64,000 nt of DNA from Duganella sp. BJB476. GTDB taxonomy: Bacteria; Pseudomonadota; Gammaproteobacteria; Burkholderiales; Burkholderiaceae_D. Position 1 is the first letter of the stretch. Every line of letters starts with the position of its first letter. The DNA lies in assembly GCF_003416895.1 (NCBI RefSeq), contig NZ_QVIO01000009.1, positions 124,001 through 188,000 of the forward strand, read 5' to 3'. Shown here piece by piece: positions 7,048 through 16,140 of this stretch. The translations under genes were made by a program, and so were the position numbers. The notes under the pieces were generated by a model that worked only from the letters and a program-made list of their open reading frames with translations, had not been told where the DNA came from and did no database searches.

Positions 7048-8552
7048 GCTTTCTCAGCCATCTGAAACACGCTTTCCACAAAGTGGGCCACGCCCTCGAA
7101 CACGCCGCCAAGGACGTGGCGCACGGCATCGGCGCGGTCGCCAAGGACGTCGGCCATGCCGCCGACGCGGCGCTGCACGCCGCCAACGATCTGGCCCACC
7201 TGCGCCTGCGGGCGGCGTTGAACGATACCGCGCAGGTGGCGACCTGCCTGGGCAAGGCCGCCATCGACGCGCAGAAGGCGGTGGTCGACGCCGCCGCCGA
7301 CGCCACCGCCGACATGCACATCTCCAAGGCCTTCGACAAAATGGCACACGGCGTCAAGGACATCGAAAACAAGGCGAGCGCCTCCGGCGTGAAACTGGTC
7401 GACGAGGCCAGCCACACCCTCGCCAACGCCGCCGCCAATGCCGCCACCAGCACGCTGCGCATCACCAAGGACGTGGCCACCGGCCATCTGCATGACGCCG
7501 GCAAGGAGCTGACCCATGTGGCCGACAACCTCGCCGAGACGGCCAGCCAGTTGGGGCACGAAGCGGCCGAAGCGGGCACCGCCGTGGTGCAGACCGCCAT
7601 GGGCTTGCAGAAAATCGCGGTCAACGCCACCGCCGATGTGGTCGTCAGCATGCACATCTCCAAATCGGTCGACCACGCGGCGGAGCACGCCGCCAAGTTT
7701 GTCGGCAAGGCGGAAGACGCGGTGGTCAAGATAACCGACCAGGTCGGCAAGGGCGTGGCCGGGGATCTGGAAGGCACGCTCAAGGGGACCATCGGCGTGG
7801 GCAAGGATCTCGCCAACGGCCATGCCGGCAAGGCGCTCAGCGACGGCCTGCAAACCGCCGGCCAGGCCGTTGCGCTGGCCGGCGACCTGACCGGCGAGGG
7901 CCTGATCGCCAACGCCGCTGTCGCCACCATGCAGGTTGCGCACGTCGGCGGCAAGGTGGTGCAGGAAGTGGTGGGCGGCGTCATCGGCGGCCCGAAAGAC
8001 CTGATGAAACGCGCGGCGGAAACCGGCGCCGGCGTGGCGGCCGGCGCCGCGCTGGACAAGTTCGGTTCGGTGGCGGCGACTCCGGCCGGCAGCGCCGCCC
8101 TGATCGGCGGCGCCGTGGCGGCGGACGTCATCGTGAGCCGGCGCGGCCAGCGTGGCGACGGCGCGGAACACACGTCGCCGGCCGCCGGCGGCAGGGACCG
8201 GTCGCTTGAGCAACCGCAGGCGTCCGAGTTCCACATCAGCGGCAAATCCGGCAGCAGCGATACCACCGTGCCGCTGACGCACGAGCAGGAGGCCGAACGC
8301 AAGAAAGACGGCAAGGCGGATAAGGCCGCCGATGCCGCCGGTGGCGCCGCCGGCGGTGTGGCCGGGGCGGTGAGCACGGCCGGGGCATCGGTCGAAGCCG
8401 CCGCCACCATCGCGGCGGCCAGTGCATCGGCCGCCCTCACCATCATGACGCAGAACGCGCTGGCGCAAATCCAGAACGAGACCGCGCTGAACCAGGCCCT
8501 GAACTCGGTGATCGAGGAACTCGGCAAAGGCGCCAAAGCACTGGCGCAGTAA
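7044..8552 (+). CDS. Ala-rich T3SS-associated protein with a C-terminal pilin module
   Basis: 502 aa; start at 7044 (AAAGGA at 7033-7038) rather than the upstream in-frame codon. Residues 1-80 are His/Ala-rich amphipathic helix. Residues ~84-160 and ~194-271 form an internal duplication (shared ATAD..MHISK and KDxAxGH motifs). Residues ~280-365 are Gly/Ala-rich and somewhat hydrophobic. Residues ~370-435 are a charged linker. Residues ~439-502 align with the entire 70-aa pilin encoded at 31733: the last 41 residues differ at only five positions. No signal peptide is present. The hrpII promoter places it in the HrpB regulon. A secreted pilus-associated or tip/translocon-like component is inferred; no translocon gene of the PopF/HrpF type was found here. 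Function unknown. Confidence 0.65.
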   Translation: MSFLSHLKHAFHKVGHALEHAAKDVAHGIGAVAKDVGHAADAALHAANDLAHLRLRAALNDTAQVATCLGKAAIDAQKAVVDAAADATADMHISKAFDKMAHGVKDIENKASASGVKLVDEASHTLANAAANAATSTLRITKDVATGHLHDAGKELTHVADNLAETASQLGHEAAEAGTAVVQTAMGLQKIAVNATADVVVSMHISKSVDHAAEHAAKFVGKAEDAVVKITDQVGKGVAGDLEGTLKGTIGVGKDLANGHAGKALSDGLQTAGQAVALAGDLTGEGLIANAAVATMQVAHVGGKVVQEVVGGVIGGPKDLMKRAAETGAGVAAGAALDKFGSVAATPAGSAALIGGAVAADVIVSRRGQRGDGAEHTSPAAGGRDRSLEQPQASEFHISGKSGSSDTTVPLTHEQEAERKKDGKADKAADAAGGAAGGVAGAVSTAGASVEAAATIAAASASAALTIMTQNALAQIQNETALNQALNSVIEELGKGAKALAQ

Positions 8553-8565
8553 ACATCCGCAACTT

Positions 8566-8589
8566 GCCGCAGGTCGCCCGACCTGCGGC
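8566..8589 (+). terminator. Strong hairpin downstream of the pilin-fusion gene
   Basis: Perfect 11-bp inverted repeat (GCCGCAGGTCG, CC loop, CGACCTGCGGC) just after the stop codon. No T-run follows, so it may be a Rho-type end or an mRNA-stabilising stem. Confidence 0.5.
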
Positions 8590-8618
8590 GCCCTTCGGGC
8601 CACATCAGGAATATGGTT

Positions 8619-9722
8619 ATGACGATAGATTCACCCGGTTTGAAGGCCGTCGCGCTGGCGGCGGCGCTGACCGCGGCATCGGCCGCGTACGCCAATGACG
8701 CCGCTTTGCTGACCCCGCTCACGGCGAACACCTCGTCGCCGTCGAACTGGCGTTTCGTGCCGGGCCAGGCATTCAACGGCGTGGCCGGCGCGCTCGACGG
8801 CGTGGCGCGGCTGAGCTACGCCAACGCGGGCGGCAACTGGATTTGTTCCGGTTCGCTATTGGCCGGTGGCCAGTACGTATTGACCGCGGCCCATTGCGCC
8901 GATGATTTCTCGTCGATGAAAGTGAGTTTCGGCTGGGCCAACGGCGCGGTCGGCGTCAGCCGTAACGTGGCCGTGACGGGCTCCTATGTGAACCCACGCT
9001 GGAACGGCGACCTCGATACCGGCGCCGACATCGCCGTTCTCAAACTGGACCAGGCCGTCACCACCATCAAGGGCTACAAGCTGAGCGCCACCAACGACGT
9101 GGGCAAGGATTACCTGATGGCCGGCTACGGCACCTCCGGCCTCGGCGGCGGCGACACCGAGCCGAACCTGGGCGAGCGCGCCTGGGGGCATTACGGCTAC
9201 AACAGCTACGACGTGGACAGTAAAAGCTTCAACGAGATCAGCAATCAGGTGGTCGACAACTGGGGCTACGACCCCAACTATTACGCGCCGGGCGCCACCT
9301 ACATGAGCGACTATGACGATGGCAGCGCCGCCCATAATACCCTGGGCCGCATCGCCGGCGTGAGCGGCAACGGCTGGCGCAGTGGAAGCGGCCTGGGCGC
9401 GAACGAAGCGCTGGCCGCGAGCGGCGATTCGGGCGGCGGCGACTTCATCTGGAACGGCAGCGAGTGGCTGCTGTCGGGCGTGCATTCCTGGGGCTTCCAG
9501 GGCAGCGAGATGTGCCCGAATTTCAATTTGAGCGACTGCGACGCGAGTCCCGGCAATCCATCCGGCTTTGGCGACCTGTCCGGTTCCACGGCGACCTACT
9601 CGCACCTGGCCTGGATCAACGCGGTGACCGCCGTACCGGAACCGCAAACCTACGCGATGATGCTGTCGGGCCTGGCGATGGCGGGCCTGATCGCGGGGCG
9701 CCGACGCCAGAAACAAGGTTAA
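8619..9722 (+). CDS. Secreted trypsin-like serine protease with PEP-CTERM anchor
   Basis: 367 aa. The ATG at 8619 is preferred because AGGA (8607-8610) is correctly spaced; an in-frame ATG at 8613 is too close. Residues 1-26 are a signal peptide ending AYA-ND. The S1 triad is visible: LTAAHC with His92, DIAVL with Asp137, and GDSGGG with Ser271. The tail has VPEPQT at 339-344, a hydrophobic helix and an RRR cluster, the PEP-CTERM sorting signal processed by an exosortase. The protein should be exported through Sec and end in the envelope or extracellular matrix. It follows the pilin-fusion gene by 66 bp on the same strand but behind a strong hairpin and without its own hrpII box, so co-regulation is uncertain. 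It converges with the chemoreceptor gene, overlapping by 4 bp. Confidence 0.88.
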   Translation: MTIDSPGLKAVALAAALTAASAAYANDAALLTPLTANTSSPSNWRFVPGQAFNGVAGALDGVARLSYANAGGNWICSGSLLAGGQYVLTAAHCADDFSSMKVSFGWANGAVGVSRNVAVTGSYVNPRWNGDLDTGADIAVLKLDQAVTTIKGYKLSATNDVGKDYLMAGYGTSGLGGGDTEPNLGERAWGHYGYNSYDVDSKSFNEISNQVVDNWGYDPNYYAPGATYMSDYDDGSAAHNTLGRIAGVSGNGWRSGSGLGANEALAASGDSGGGDFIWNGSEWLLSGVHSWGFQGSEMCPNFNLSDCDASPGNPSGFGDLSGSTATYSHLAWINAVTAVPEPQTYAMMLSGLAMAGLIAGRRRQKQG

Positions 9723-11452
9723 AACTCTTCCCAATCGCTGCCGGCGGAGGCGGACGAATTCGCCACCTGCTTCAATGGCCTCGGGCTTGTCGCCGAGTGC
9801 CCGGCAGCGCGTCCGCCGGATCTGGAGTCCACTAGCGCCACCGGCACCGGACGCAGCGCCGTTTGCAACGGCGCAACGGCCGCGCCACTTGCCGGCTCAA
9901 TCGCAAACACGCTGACCACTTGCGCCAGACCGCAGGCCTGGTCTTGCAGCGACCCCGCGGCGGCGGCCGCCGCTTCCACCAGCGCCGCATTTTGCTGGGT
10001 CGCCTGATCCATCTGCGTGATGGCCTGATTAATCTGTTCGATGCCGGAGGTTTGCTCCTGGCTGGCGGCGGTGATTTCCGCCATGATATCGGTCACACTC
10101 CCTATACTCACCACGATCGCCCGCATCGTCGCGCCGGCCTGGTCCACCAACCTGGTGCCGACCTCCACCTTGTCCACCGAGTCGCCAATCAAGGTCTTGA
10201 TTTCCTTGGCGGCGGCGGCCGAGCGTTGCGCCAGATTGCGGACCTCGCTGGCGACGACGGCGAAACCCCGTCCTTGTTCCCCGGCGCGCGCCGCTTCCAC
10301 CGCCGCATTCAGCGCCAGGATATTGGTCTGGAAGGCGATGCTATCGATCACGCCGATGATGTCGACGATTTTCTTGGACGATGCGTTGATCGACTCCATG
10401 GTATCGACCACCTGCGACACGACCGCGCCACCCTTGAGCGCCACCTCGGAAGCCGATATCGCCAGCTGATTGGCCTGGCGCGCATTGTCGGCATTCTGCT
10501 TAACGGTCGAAGTCATTTCCTCCATCGAGGATGCGGTTGTTTCCAGCGAACTGGCCTGTTGCACGGTGCGGGAGGATAGCTCAAGGTTGCCGGTGGCGAT
10601 CTGACCGGAAGCGGTGACGATCATGTCGGTGCCACGTCGAATCTGGCCGACGGTAAGGACGAGACTATCGCGCATGGCCTTGATCGCCACCAGCAAACTG
10701 GCGGTATCGTTGGGCTTGGTGTCGATCGCTACGGCCAGGTCGCCGGCTGCGATGCTGGCGGCGATGCTGGCCGCATACTTCGGCTCTCCGCCCAATTGCC
10801 GCATCAGGCTGCGCGAGATCAGCAGAAAAAATATGGCGACCAGGCTGACCGCGCACAGCAGGATCACCAGCATGGCCGAGATTGATTTGCTCAGTGTGAC
10901 CTTGGCGTCCGCTTCATCGACCTCGTTGCGCTTGGTCGCGGACTCAACCAACTTGTTGATGGCGGCGCGATGCTGCCCATAGAACCGCGTCATCGTTTCA
11001 AGGGCGGCGGCGGCGGCGGCGTGGTCGTCCTTCTCCAGCGCCGGCACAAATTGGCTAAAGGCGATGCCATAGAATTCCCGGGCGGGGTTGTCCGCCTTGT
11101 TCAATAGCTGGTCCTTGAGCGCGGCGTCCAGGTTGGACCCCGCCCAGAATGCATGACGGGTATCGTAGTCGCTCTTCAATGACTTGAGATTGTCGATCAA
11201 GGGCTTGCGTTCAGCGGCGGGCGCCGCCAGCGCCTGGACCGAGGTCAGATAGGATTCAATGATGTACTCCGGCGGCGGCAAAATGTCGGCGATCAAATCC
11301 TTGCCCTGAACTATGTGGTCATATACGGGGCCATTGACTTTAAGATGATTTAACACCGCAAACGACCAGGCGCCGCAGGACACAAAACCAACAATAATTA
11401 TGGCTAGCAGCACGCCAAAGCGGTGCGCTAATTTCATATCCGAAAAATTCAT
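9719..11452 (-). CDS. Methyl-accepting chemotaxis protein with CheR-docking tail
   Basis: 577 aa; the ATG at 11452 follows AGGA and begins MNFSDMKLAHRFG, giving a normal N-terminal membrane helix. The upstream in-frame extension overlaps the preceding gene and is rejected. A periplasmic four-helix-type region (~40-190), a second membrane helix (AMLVILLCAVSLVAIFFLL), a HAMP-like segment and a long signalling coiled coil follow. The tip contains the conserved region around IAFQTNILALNAAVEAARAG. The protein ends in DWEEF, matching the aromatic-x-x-x-aromatic pentapeptide that tethers CheR/CheB. The ligand is unknown. It probably forms an operon with the small hypothetical gene directly upstream. 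Confidence 0.93.
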   Translation of the reverse strand: MNFSDMKLAHRFGVLLAIIIVGFVSCGAWSFAVLNHLKVNGPVYDHIVQGKDLIADILPPPEYIIESYLTSVQALAAPAAERKPLIDNLKSLKSDYDTRHAFWAGSNLDAALKDQLLNKADNPAREFYGIAFSQFVPALEKDDHAAAAAALETMTRFYGQHRAAINKLVESATKRNEVDEADAKVTLSKSISAMLVILLCAVSLVAIFFLLISRSLMRQLGGEPKYAASIAASIAAGDLAVAIDTKPNDTASLLVAIKAMRDSLVLTVGQIRRGTDMIVTASGQIATGNLELSSRTVQQASSLETTASSMEEMTSTVKQNADNARQANQLAISASEVALKGGAVVSQVVDTMESINASSKKIVDIIGVIDSIAFQTNILALNAAVEAARAGEQGRGFAVVASEVRNLAQRSAAAAKEIKTLIGDSVDKVEVGTRLVDQAGATMRAIVVSIGSVTDIMAEITAASQEQTSGIEQINQAITQMDQATQQNAALVEAAAAAAGSLQDQACGLAQVVSVFAIEPASGAAVAPLQTALRPVPVALVDSRSGGRAAGHSATSPRPLKQVANSSASAGSDWEEF

Positions 11453-11487
11453 TGTTTTTCCTTGAGGTGATCCGGCCAGCAAGTCCA

Positions 11488-11919
11488 TTAGTTGTCTCTG
11501 CCAAAGACGATGGGGGATTGTTGGCTCTTCCAGTTTTTGATATCGTCGGGAAGCCACGGCACGACCACCATGGCCTTGCATTGCGGCTGGCTCTCCAGCT
11601 CCGCTATCGTGTCTTCACACGCCCACAGTGCTAGGATGACTGCGCTGTTCCTGTGGGTCTTGCAACTCAGGTGAAAGCACAGGGCAATTGCCTGGCCTGA
11701 TGGCGTCGCCACGCTTGCGCCCGCCATCAGCAAGTCGATCTGCTGCTCCGACAGAACCTGGGCCAAGGTCGTATCTTCCATGGCGCGCCTGGCTGGAACG
11801 AAGATCAAGCCAGGCTGTGCGAACGTCTCGCACAATGCGAACAATGTGGATACGCCAAGCGCAACCGCCTCCACGTCTTCCCCATGGGCTGGGATGAGGT
11901 ATCGTTCACGTACTAGCAT
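11488..11919 (-). CDS. Hypothetical protein upstream of a chemoreceptor
   Basis: 143 aa; ATG at 11919. The gene ends 35 bp before the chemoreceptor start on the same strand, suggesting co-transcription. Composition is normal for a folded cytoplasmic protein: hydrophobic strands such as AMVVVPWLPDD, several Cys residues (for example LCFHLSCKTH), and no signal peptide or membrane helix. I do not recognise the family. The link to the receptor suggests a role in sensing, but that is only context. Confidence 0.6.
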   Translation of the reverse strand: MLVRERYLIPAHGEDVEAVALGVSTLFALCETFAQPGLIFVPARRAMEDTTLAQVLSEQQIDLLMAGASVATPSGQAIALCFHLSCKTHRNSAVILALWACEDTIAELESQPQCKAMVVVPWLPDDIKNWKSQQSPIVFGRDN

Positions 11920-12016
11920 AAGTATCCATGTGCCATGGTGGTGTTGAGTTTGTTGCGCATTTGAAGAAATCCATAGTCGGACGGCGATGCCTGATGGACG
12001 GCCCCGCCACCGGATG

Positions 12017-14167
12017 TCAGCCGCCGCGGTCGGCCAGCATGCCGGCTTCGACCGCGCGCACCGCCGCCTCGTCCAACACCGGCTTCTCGCGCAGGAACTC
12101 GGTCACCCGCAGCTTGCGGTTGTCGGCGTTGCGGCTCAGGTCGATCGGCGTGCCGGGCGGCAGATCCAGCTTGTAGCCGGTGTGGCCGCGATCGAGCGTC
12201 TGGTCGCTGCCGATCGCCCAGACTTCCTCGTCCGGCTGGTCGGTCAGGATGTTTTCCGCTTCGTTGCGGAACGCGCCGGCCGTGCCGCGGCGGTCGGCGA
12301 ACTTGACGTCGGTGACGTCGGTGATGCCGCCGTGCACGTCCCAGGTATAGTATTTGTTCGTCCCATCCTTTTGCGGCACCGAGAAATCCTCGTAGCGGTA
12401 GGAGCCCGAGAACGGAATCTGCGCGTAGCTGTCGGCCGGCGCGCGCAAGCGTTCCCGTATCATCTGCATGGCCTGTCCTTCCGGCGTGTCGCCGCCGGTC
12501 GGCACCACCTCCAATACCACCGGATTCATGGCGGACCAGCTTTTCAGCCAGGCCATGCCGATGTCGGCCAGTTCGGCCGGCGCCGGCGCGCCGGCCTTGC
12601 CGCCGGCCGGCGGCGGGAAGAATTTGCGCAAGGCCGGATCGTTCAGGAAGCCCTGGCTCAGGATAGGCACCAGGCCGATCTCCTTCAGCGCCGCCTGCAG
12701 CGCCTGGCGTTCCTGCTTGTGGCCGGGATCGACCGGATCGATGCCATAGCGCTGCTGCAATTTGCCCAGCAGTTGAGGGAAGCCGCCCATATAGGTGCGC
12801 CCGTAGAGCTTGACGGCGGTGAAGGGACGGAACTGCGGCCGGTCGATCAGCAGGGCGATCATGGTCTCGGGCGCGTCCTCCTTGCAGTCGAGGAAGACGG
12901 TCATGCCCGGCTTGCTGCTCAGCACGTGCTGCAGCGCCTGCGCCGCGGCCGGCACTTTCTGGTTCGTCACCACGTAGTCGCCCGAGGCCGGGTTGCGTAT
13001 CACCAGCTTCCTGGCGCTGATCTCGCGGTAGCTGGTATGGCTGACCAGGCGGTTGTCGCGGTCGGCCGTCATGCGGCCGGCGGTGAAGTCGTGCATCAGC
13101 ACCGGCACGTCGTCGGCCGTGATCTGCACGTCGATCTCGATGCTGCGGTAGTGATGGGCATAGGCGTTGTCGATGGCGGCGATCGAGTTTTCCGGAATGC
13201 CGTTGCGGTTGTCGATCAAGCCGCGGTGCACCACGATTTCCTTGCGGTGGACGTTGGCGCCCGCCTCGCCATGCAGGTAGTTCACGTGGGTGTAGGAGTG
13301 ACGGTGGTGCTCCACCCAGTCCTGGTGGCCGCTGATCAGGTCGTGGCGGTTGGCCTGGTAGAAATCGGCGCCGCGGGTGGTCGAGCCGATCTCCTTGCCG
13401 ACGTATTCATGTTCCAGGTGCAGCGCGCCGCGGCGCCGGATCGGCCGCGGCTCCGGCGCCAGGTCGGCGCCGCGCGCGGCGGCCGCCTTGAGCGTGCGCT
13501 CCGCGCCCTGGACTGCCGGCAGCCATTGCCGGTTCTGGATGCCCAGCGCCTGTGTGCCCAGCGCCGCGCTCAAGCCCTGCTGCGCCGGCTTGCTCAGGCG
13601 GTCGCCGGCGACGAAGGCCTGGTGCACGTCGACCACCAGCTGGCCACGGGCGGCGTCGATGAACACCGGGAAGGCGGCCGGGTTGCCGTCGACCTTGCCG
13701 GCGCCCTTGGCCATCTCGCGGAACTGCGCGGTGCTCACCAGCACGTGATCGAGCTTGCCGGCCAGGTATTTCGACAGCGCCGGCGCGCTCGCCCGGCGTC
13801 CGGCGGCCAGCGGCGCCAGCTTGTCGCGCGCCGCCTGCAGCGTCACCAGCCGGGCCGTGAGTTCGGCATCCTTGTCGGCCGAGAACTCGCTGTCGATGGC
13901 GACGTAGACCTTGCCCGGGGCGCCGCCCAGCATCTTGCGGTTGGCCTGCGCGGCCGGCGACAGGCCGTCCAGCGCGACCAGCGGCACGCGCGTGCCCGCG
14001 GCGACGGCCGCCCGTGGCGCGCCGCCGATCTGGCTCAGCCCGGCCAGCGCGCCGCCGGGCGTGCGCACCACGCTCCCCTGCGGCGTCTGCTGCAAGGGCG
14101 CGTGCGTGGCGAGCGCAGGCAGGTCATGACCAAGCGTGGCCGGGTGGGGAGAAAACGCGGTTTTCAT
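12017..14167 (-). CDS. Candidate type III effector with glycerophosphodiester phosphodiesterase domain
   Basis: 716 aa; ATG at 14167. Residues 1-90 are an Ala/Pro/Thr-rich leader without a Sec signal. Residues ~310-600 show the GDPD active-site pattern: HRG (314-316), ENS (326-328), EIDVQ.T.D (344-352) and LMHD (357-360). This is the metal-binding and catalytic His set of GDPD TIM-barrel enzymes, which hydrolyse glycerophosphodiesters to glycerol-3-phosphate and an alcohol. The usual bacterial GlpQ/UgpQ is ~250-370 aa with a Sec signal or none. Here ~300 N-terminal residues and ~100 C-terminal residues are extra, and an insertion splits the barrel. It sits 154 bp downstream of the secretin gene on the same strand and has no recognisable hrpII box, so transcription from the hrpB-hrcC unit is likely. 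Effector status is inferred. Confidence 0.65.
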   Translation of the reverse strand: MKTAFSPHPATLGHDLPALATHAPLQQTPQGSVVRTPGGALAGLSQIGGAPRAAVAAGTRVPLVALDGLSPAAQANRKMLGGAPGKVYVAIDSEFSADKDAELTARLVTLQAARDKLAPLAAGRRASAPALSKYLAGKLDHVLVSTAQFREMAKGAGKVDGNPAAFPVFIDAARGQLVVDVHQAFVAGDRLSKPAQQGLSAALGTQALGIQNRQWLPAVQGAERTLKAAAARGADLAPEPRPIRRRGALHLEHEYVGKEIGSTTRGADFYQANRHDLISGHQDWVEHHRHSYTHVNYLHGEAGANVHRKEIVVHRGLIDNRNGIPENSIAAIDNAYAHHYRSIEIDVQITADDVPVLMHDFTAGRMTADRDNRLVSHTSYREISARKLVIRNPASGDYVVTNQKVPAAAQALQHVLSSKPGMTVFLDCKEDAPETMIALLIDRPQFRPFTAVKLYGRTYMGGFPQLLGKLQQRYGIDPVDPGHKQERQALQAALKEIGLVPILSQGFLNDPALRKFFPPPAGGKAGAPAPAELADIGMAWLKSWSAMNPVVLEVVPTGGDTPEGQAMQMIRERLRAPADSYAQIPFSGSYRYEDFSVPQKDGTNKYYTWDVHGGITDVTDVKFADRRGTAGAFRNEAENILTDQPDEEVWAIGSDQTLDRGHTGYKLDLPPGTPIDLSRNADNRKLRVTEFLREKPVLDEAAVRAVEAGMLADRGG

Positions 14168-14321
14168 CTTTCCATTCCTTATCGGGTGATGCCGCGGCCG
14201 AAGCGGGCGCGGCGTCTGGGCTGTCCATGGGGCTACGGCATTCTGGGACAGCCCGGCGCCGGGCGCGGCGACACAAACGAAGACAGCGGGCGCGGAAAGA
14301 ACCGCGCGGCGCCCGCTTGGC

Positions 14322-16094
14322 TCAACTCGGCGTAATGAGGCGCGGCGTCAGCAGGAACAGACGCTGCACCTTCTGCGTCTGGCGCTGTTTGAACTTGAAC
14401 AGGTTACCGATCACCGGCAGGCCCGACAGCCAGGGCACGCCGCTGTCCTCCTTGTCGTTCTGCTCGACCGCATAGCCGGCGATCAGCAGGCTTTCGCCCA
14501 TCCGTATCATGGCCTGGGTGTCGATGGTGCTGTTGCTGACCACCGGCAGCTGGCCGACCAGCTGGCTGGTCAGCTGGCCGTCGTCGATGTGCACGCTGAG
14601 GCGGATCTGGCTGCCGTGCTCGTCGTTGACCATCAGCGGCAGCACGCGCAGCGCCACCCCGGCCGAGACGCTGTACAGGTCGGCGGCCTGGAAGCCCGAC
14701 ACCGGCACATAAAAGGTCTTCTTGTTGTCCATCACCGCTTCGACGTTGTCCAGCGTGGCCACCTTGGGCGTGGCGGTGATGTGCGCCTGGCTGGTCTGCT
14801 CCAGCGCGCTGACGCGCGCGAGCAGGTAGCGGCCGGCGCCGCCCAGCACCGCCGTCAGGGTGGCGCCGGTGGGCGTGGTGGCGGCGGTCCCGCTGGCGGC
14901 GGCCGGATTGGCGAAGCCGGCGGGGTCGAGCGAGGTGCCCTGGCTGGCCTGGGCCAGCTGGCCGTTGCCGGTCTCGAAATCGAGGTGGCCGGTGTGCACG
15001 CGCCAGTCTATGCCCAGCTGTTCGAGGCCGGTCTCGGTGATATCAATGATGCTGGCACTGATCTCCAACACCTGCGGCCGGGTGTCGAGCGCGGCGATCA
15101 GCTGGCCGTACGCCGCCATCCGTTCCGGCAGGTCGCGGATCAGCACGGCGTTGCTGCGCGGATCGGGCTGGATCACCGGCCCCTGCTCGGCGCCGGCGCG
15201 CGACGCGCCCGAGCCGTCGGCCCCGCTGTCGCCGGCCGACGGCAGCGGCGCGGCGCCGCTGTCGGCGCCGGCGGCCATGCCGCGCGGCAGAGGCGGCTTC
15301 AAGCCCTGGCCGTCGGCGCCGCCCTGCGCCGGACCCGGTCCATTGCCGCCGGCCAGCGGCGTCATGGCGCTCAGCTTGTTGACGGCGCCGGCCGGCGCCG
15401 CGGACTGGGTGCGCGCCGCGGCGCCGGCCTTCTCATTGTTCTGGTACATGCTGCGCAAGACCGAGGCGATGCCCGGCAGCGTCACGGTCTGGCCATCCAG
15501 CCGCAGCGGATGGTCGGCGGCCCAGCCATAGCGCAATGGAAACAGCCTTACCTCGGTGCGCGGCTGGCCCTCGGCGGCGCGGTCGATGCGCGCGGCGATC
15601 TCGCCGACCAGCTCGACGTAGCGCGGCGGCCCCGACACCAGCGCGGCGCGGGCTTCGTCGTCGTACTGGATCGGGAAACGGGGATCGTCCACGTGCAGGC
15701 GCTGGACCGCGCGCCGCAGCTGGCTGGCGCTGACATAGTTCAGGCCGATGGTGGCGCTCTTGGCCTCATTGGCGCCGGAGATGCGCAGCACGGCGCCGTC
15801 GTAGTACCAGACAAAGCCGAAGGAAGCGGCCAGCCGGTCGAGGAAATGCTGCGGCGACTCGCTGAACTTGCCGCTCACGCTGCCCTCCACCTGCGGCGAG
15901 ATCCAGGTCATCACGCCCTGGCTGGCGGCCAGTTCGCGCAGGATATCCTTGACGTCCTTGCGGTCGGCCGCGTATTGCAGCGTCCTGGTGCGCCAAGGAA
16001 TGGCGGTGGCCGCGCCGGCGCCGGCGCAGCTGGCCAGCAGGGCCGCGCACAGCAGCGCGCGCGGCAAACGAAGGGAAAAAACGGCTGGTATCAT
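14322..16094 (-). CDS. hrcC: Type III secretion secretin HrcC (SctC)
   Basis: 590 aa; the ATG at 16094 begins MIPAVFSLRLPRALLCAALL, a Sec signal peptide. A TTG at 16127 is a weaker upstream alternative. Residues ~30-280 hold the periplasmic ring-building N domains (AADRKDVKDILRELAASQG..., FPIQYDDEARAALVSGPPRYVE). The C-terminal half is the secretin channel domain, with typical segments (AHITATPKVATLDNVEAVM, ESLLIAGYAVEQNDKEDSGVPWLSGLPVIGNLFK, LFLLTPRLI). A Gly/Ala/Pro-rich insertion sits near 235-310. The protein forms the outer-membrane ring of the injectisome. It follows hrpB by 46 bp on the same strand, the arrangement known from Ralstonia. Confidence 0.95.
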   Translation of the reverse strand: MIPAVFSLRLPRALLCAALLASCAGAGAATAIPWRTRTLQYAADRKDVKDILRELAASQGVMTWISPQVEGSVSGKFSESPQHFLDRLAASFGFVWYYDGAVLRISGANEAKSATIGLNYVSASQLRRAVQRLHVDDPRFPIQYDDEARAALVSGPPRYVELVGEIAARIDRAAEGQPRTEVRLFPLRYGWAADHPLRLDGQTVTLPGIASVLRSMYQNNEKAGAAARTQSAAPAGAVNKLSAMTPLAGGNGPGPAQGGADGQGLKPPLPRGMAAGADSGAAPLPSAGDSGADGSGASRAGAEQGPVIQPDPRSNAVLIRDLPERMAAYGQLIAALDTRPQVLEISASIIDITETGLEQLGIDWRVHTGHLDFETGNGQLAQASQGTSLDPAGFANPAAASGTAATTPTGATLTAVLGGAGRYLLARVSALEQTSQAHITATPKVATLDNVEAVMDNKKTFYVPVSGFQAADLYSVSAGVALRVLPLMVNDEHGSQIRLSVHIDDGQLTSQLVGQLPVVSNSTIDTQAMIRMGESLLIAGYAVEQNDKEDSGVPWLSGLPVIGNLFKFKQRQTQKVQRLFLLTPRLITPS

Positions 16095-16140
16095 GAGGTC
16101 GGATCGGATCAGGTGGGGAAGGGTCAAGATGGCGCCGGCG

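Noticed and set aside
14168..14321. Possible hrpII box before the GDPD effector gene
   Set aside because: Two minus-strand TTCG tetramers are present, but no second half-site at the right distance for either.
11987..14335. A 782-codon plus-strand frame opposite the GDPD gene
   Set aside because: Shadow frame; the minus frame has the GDPD active site.
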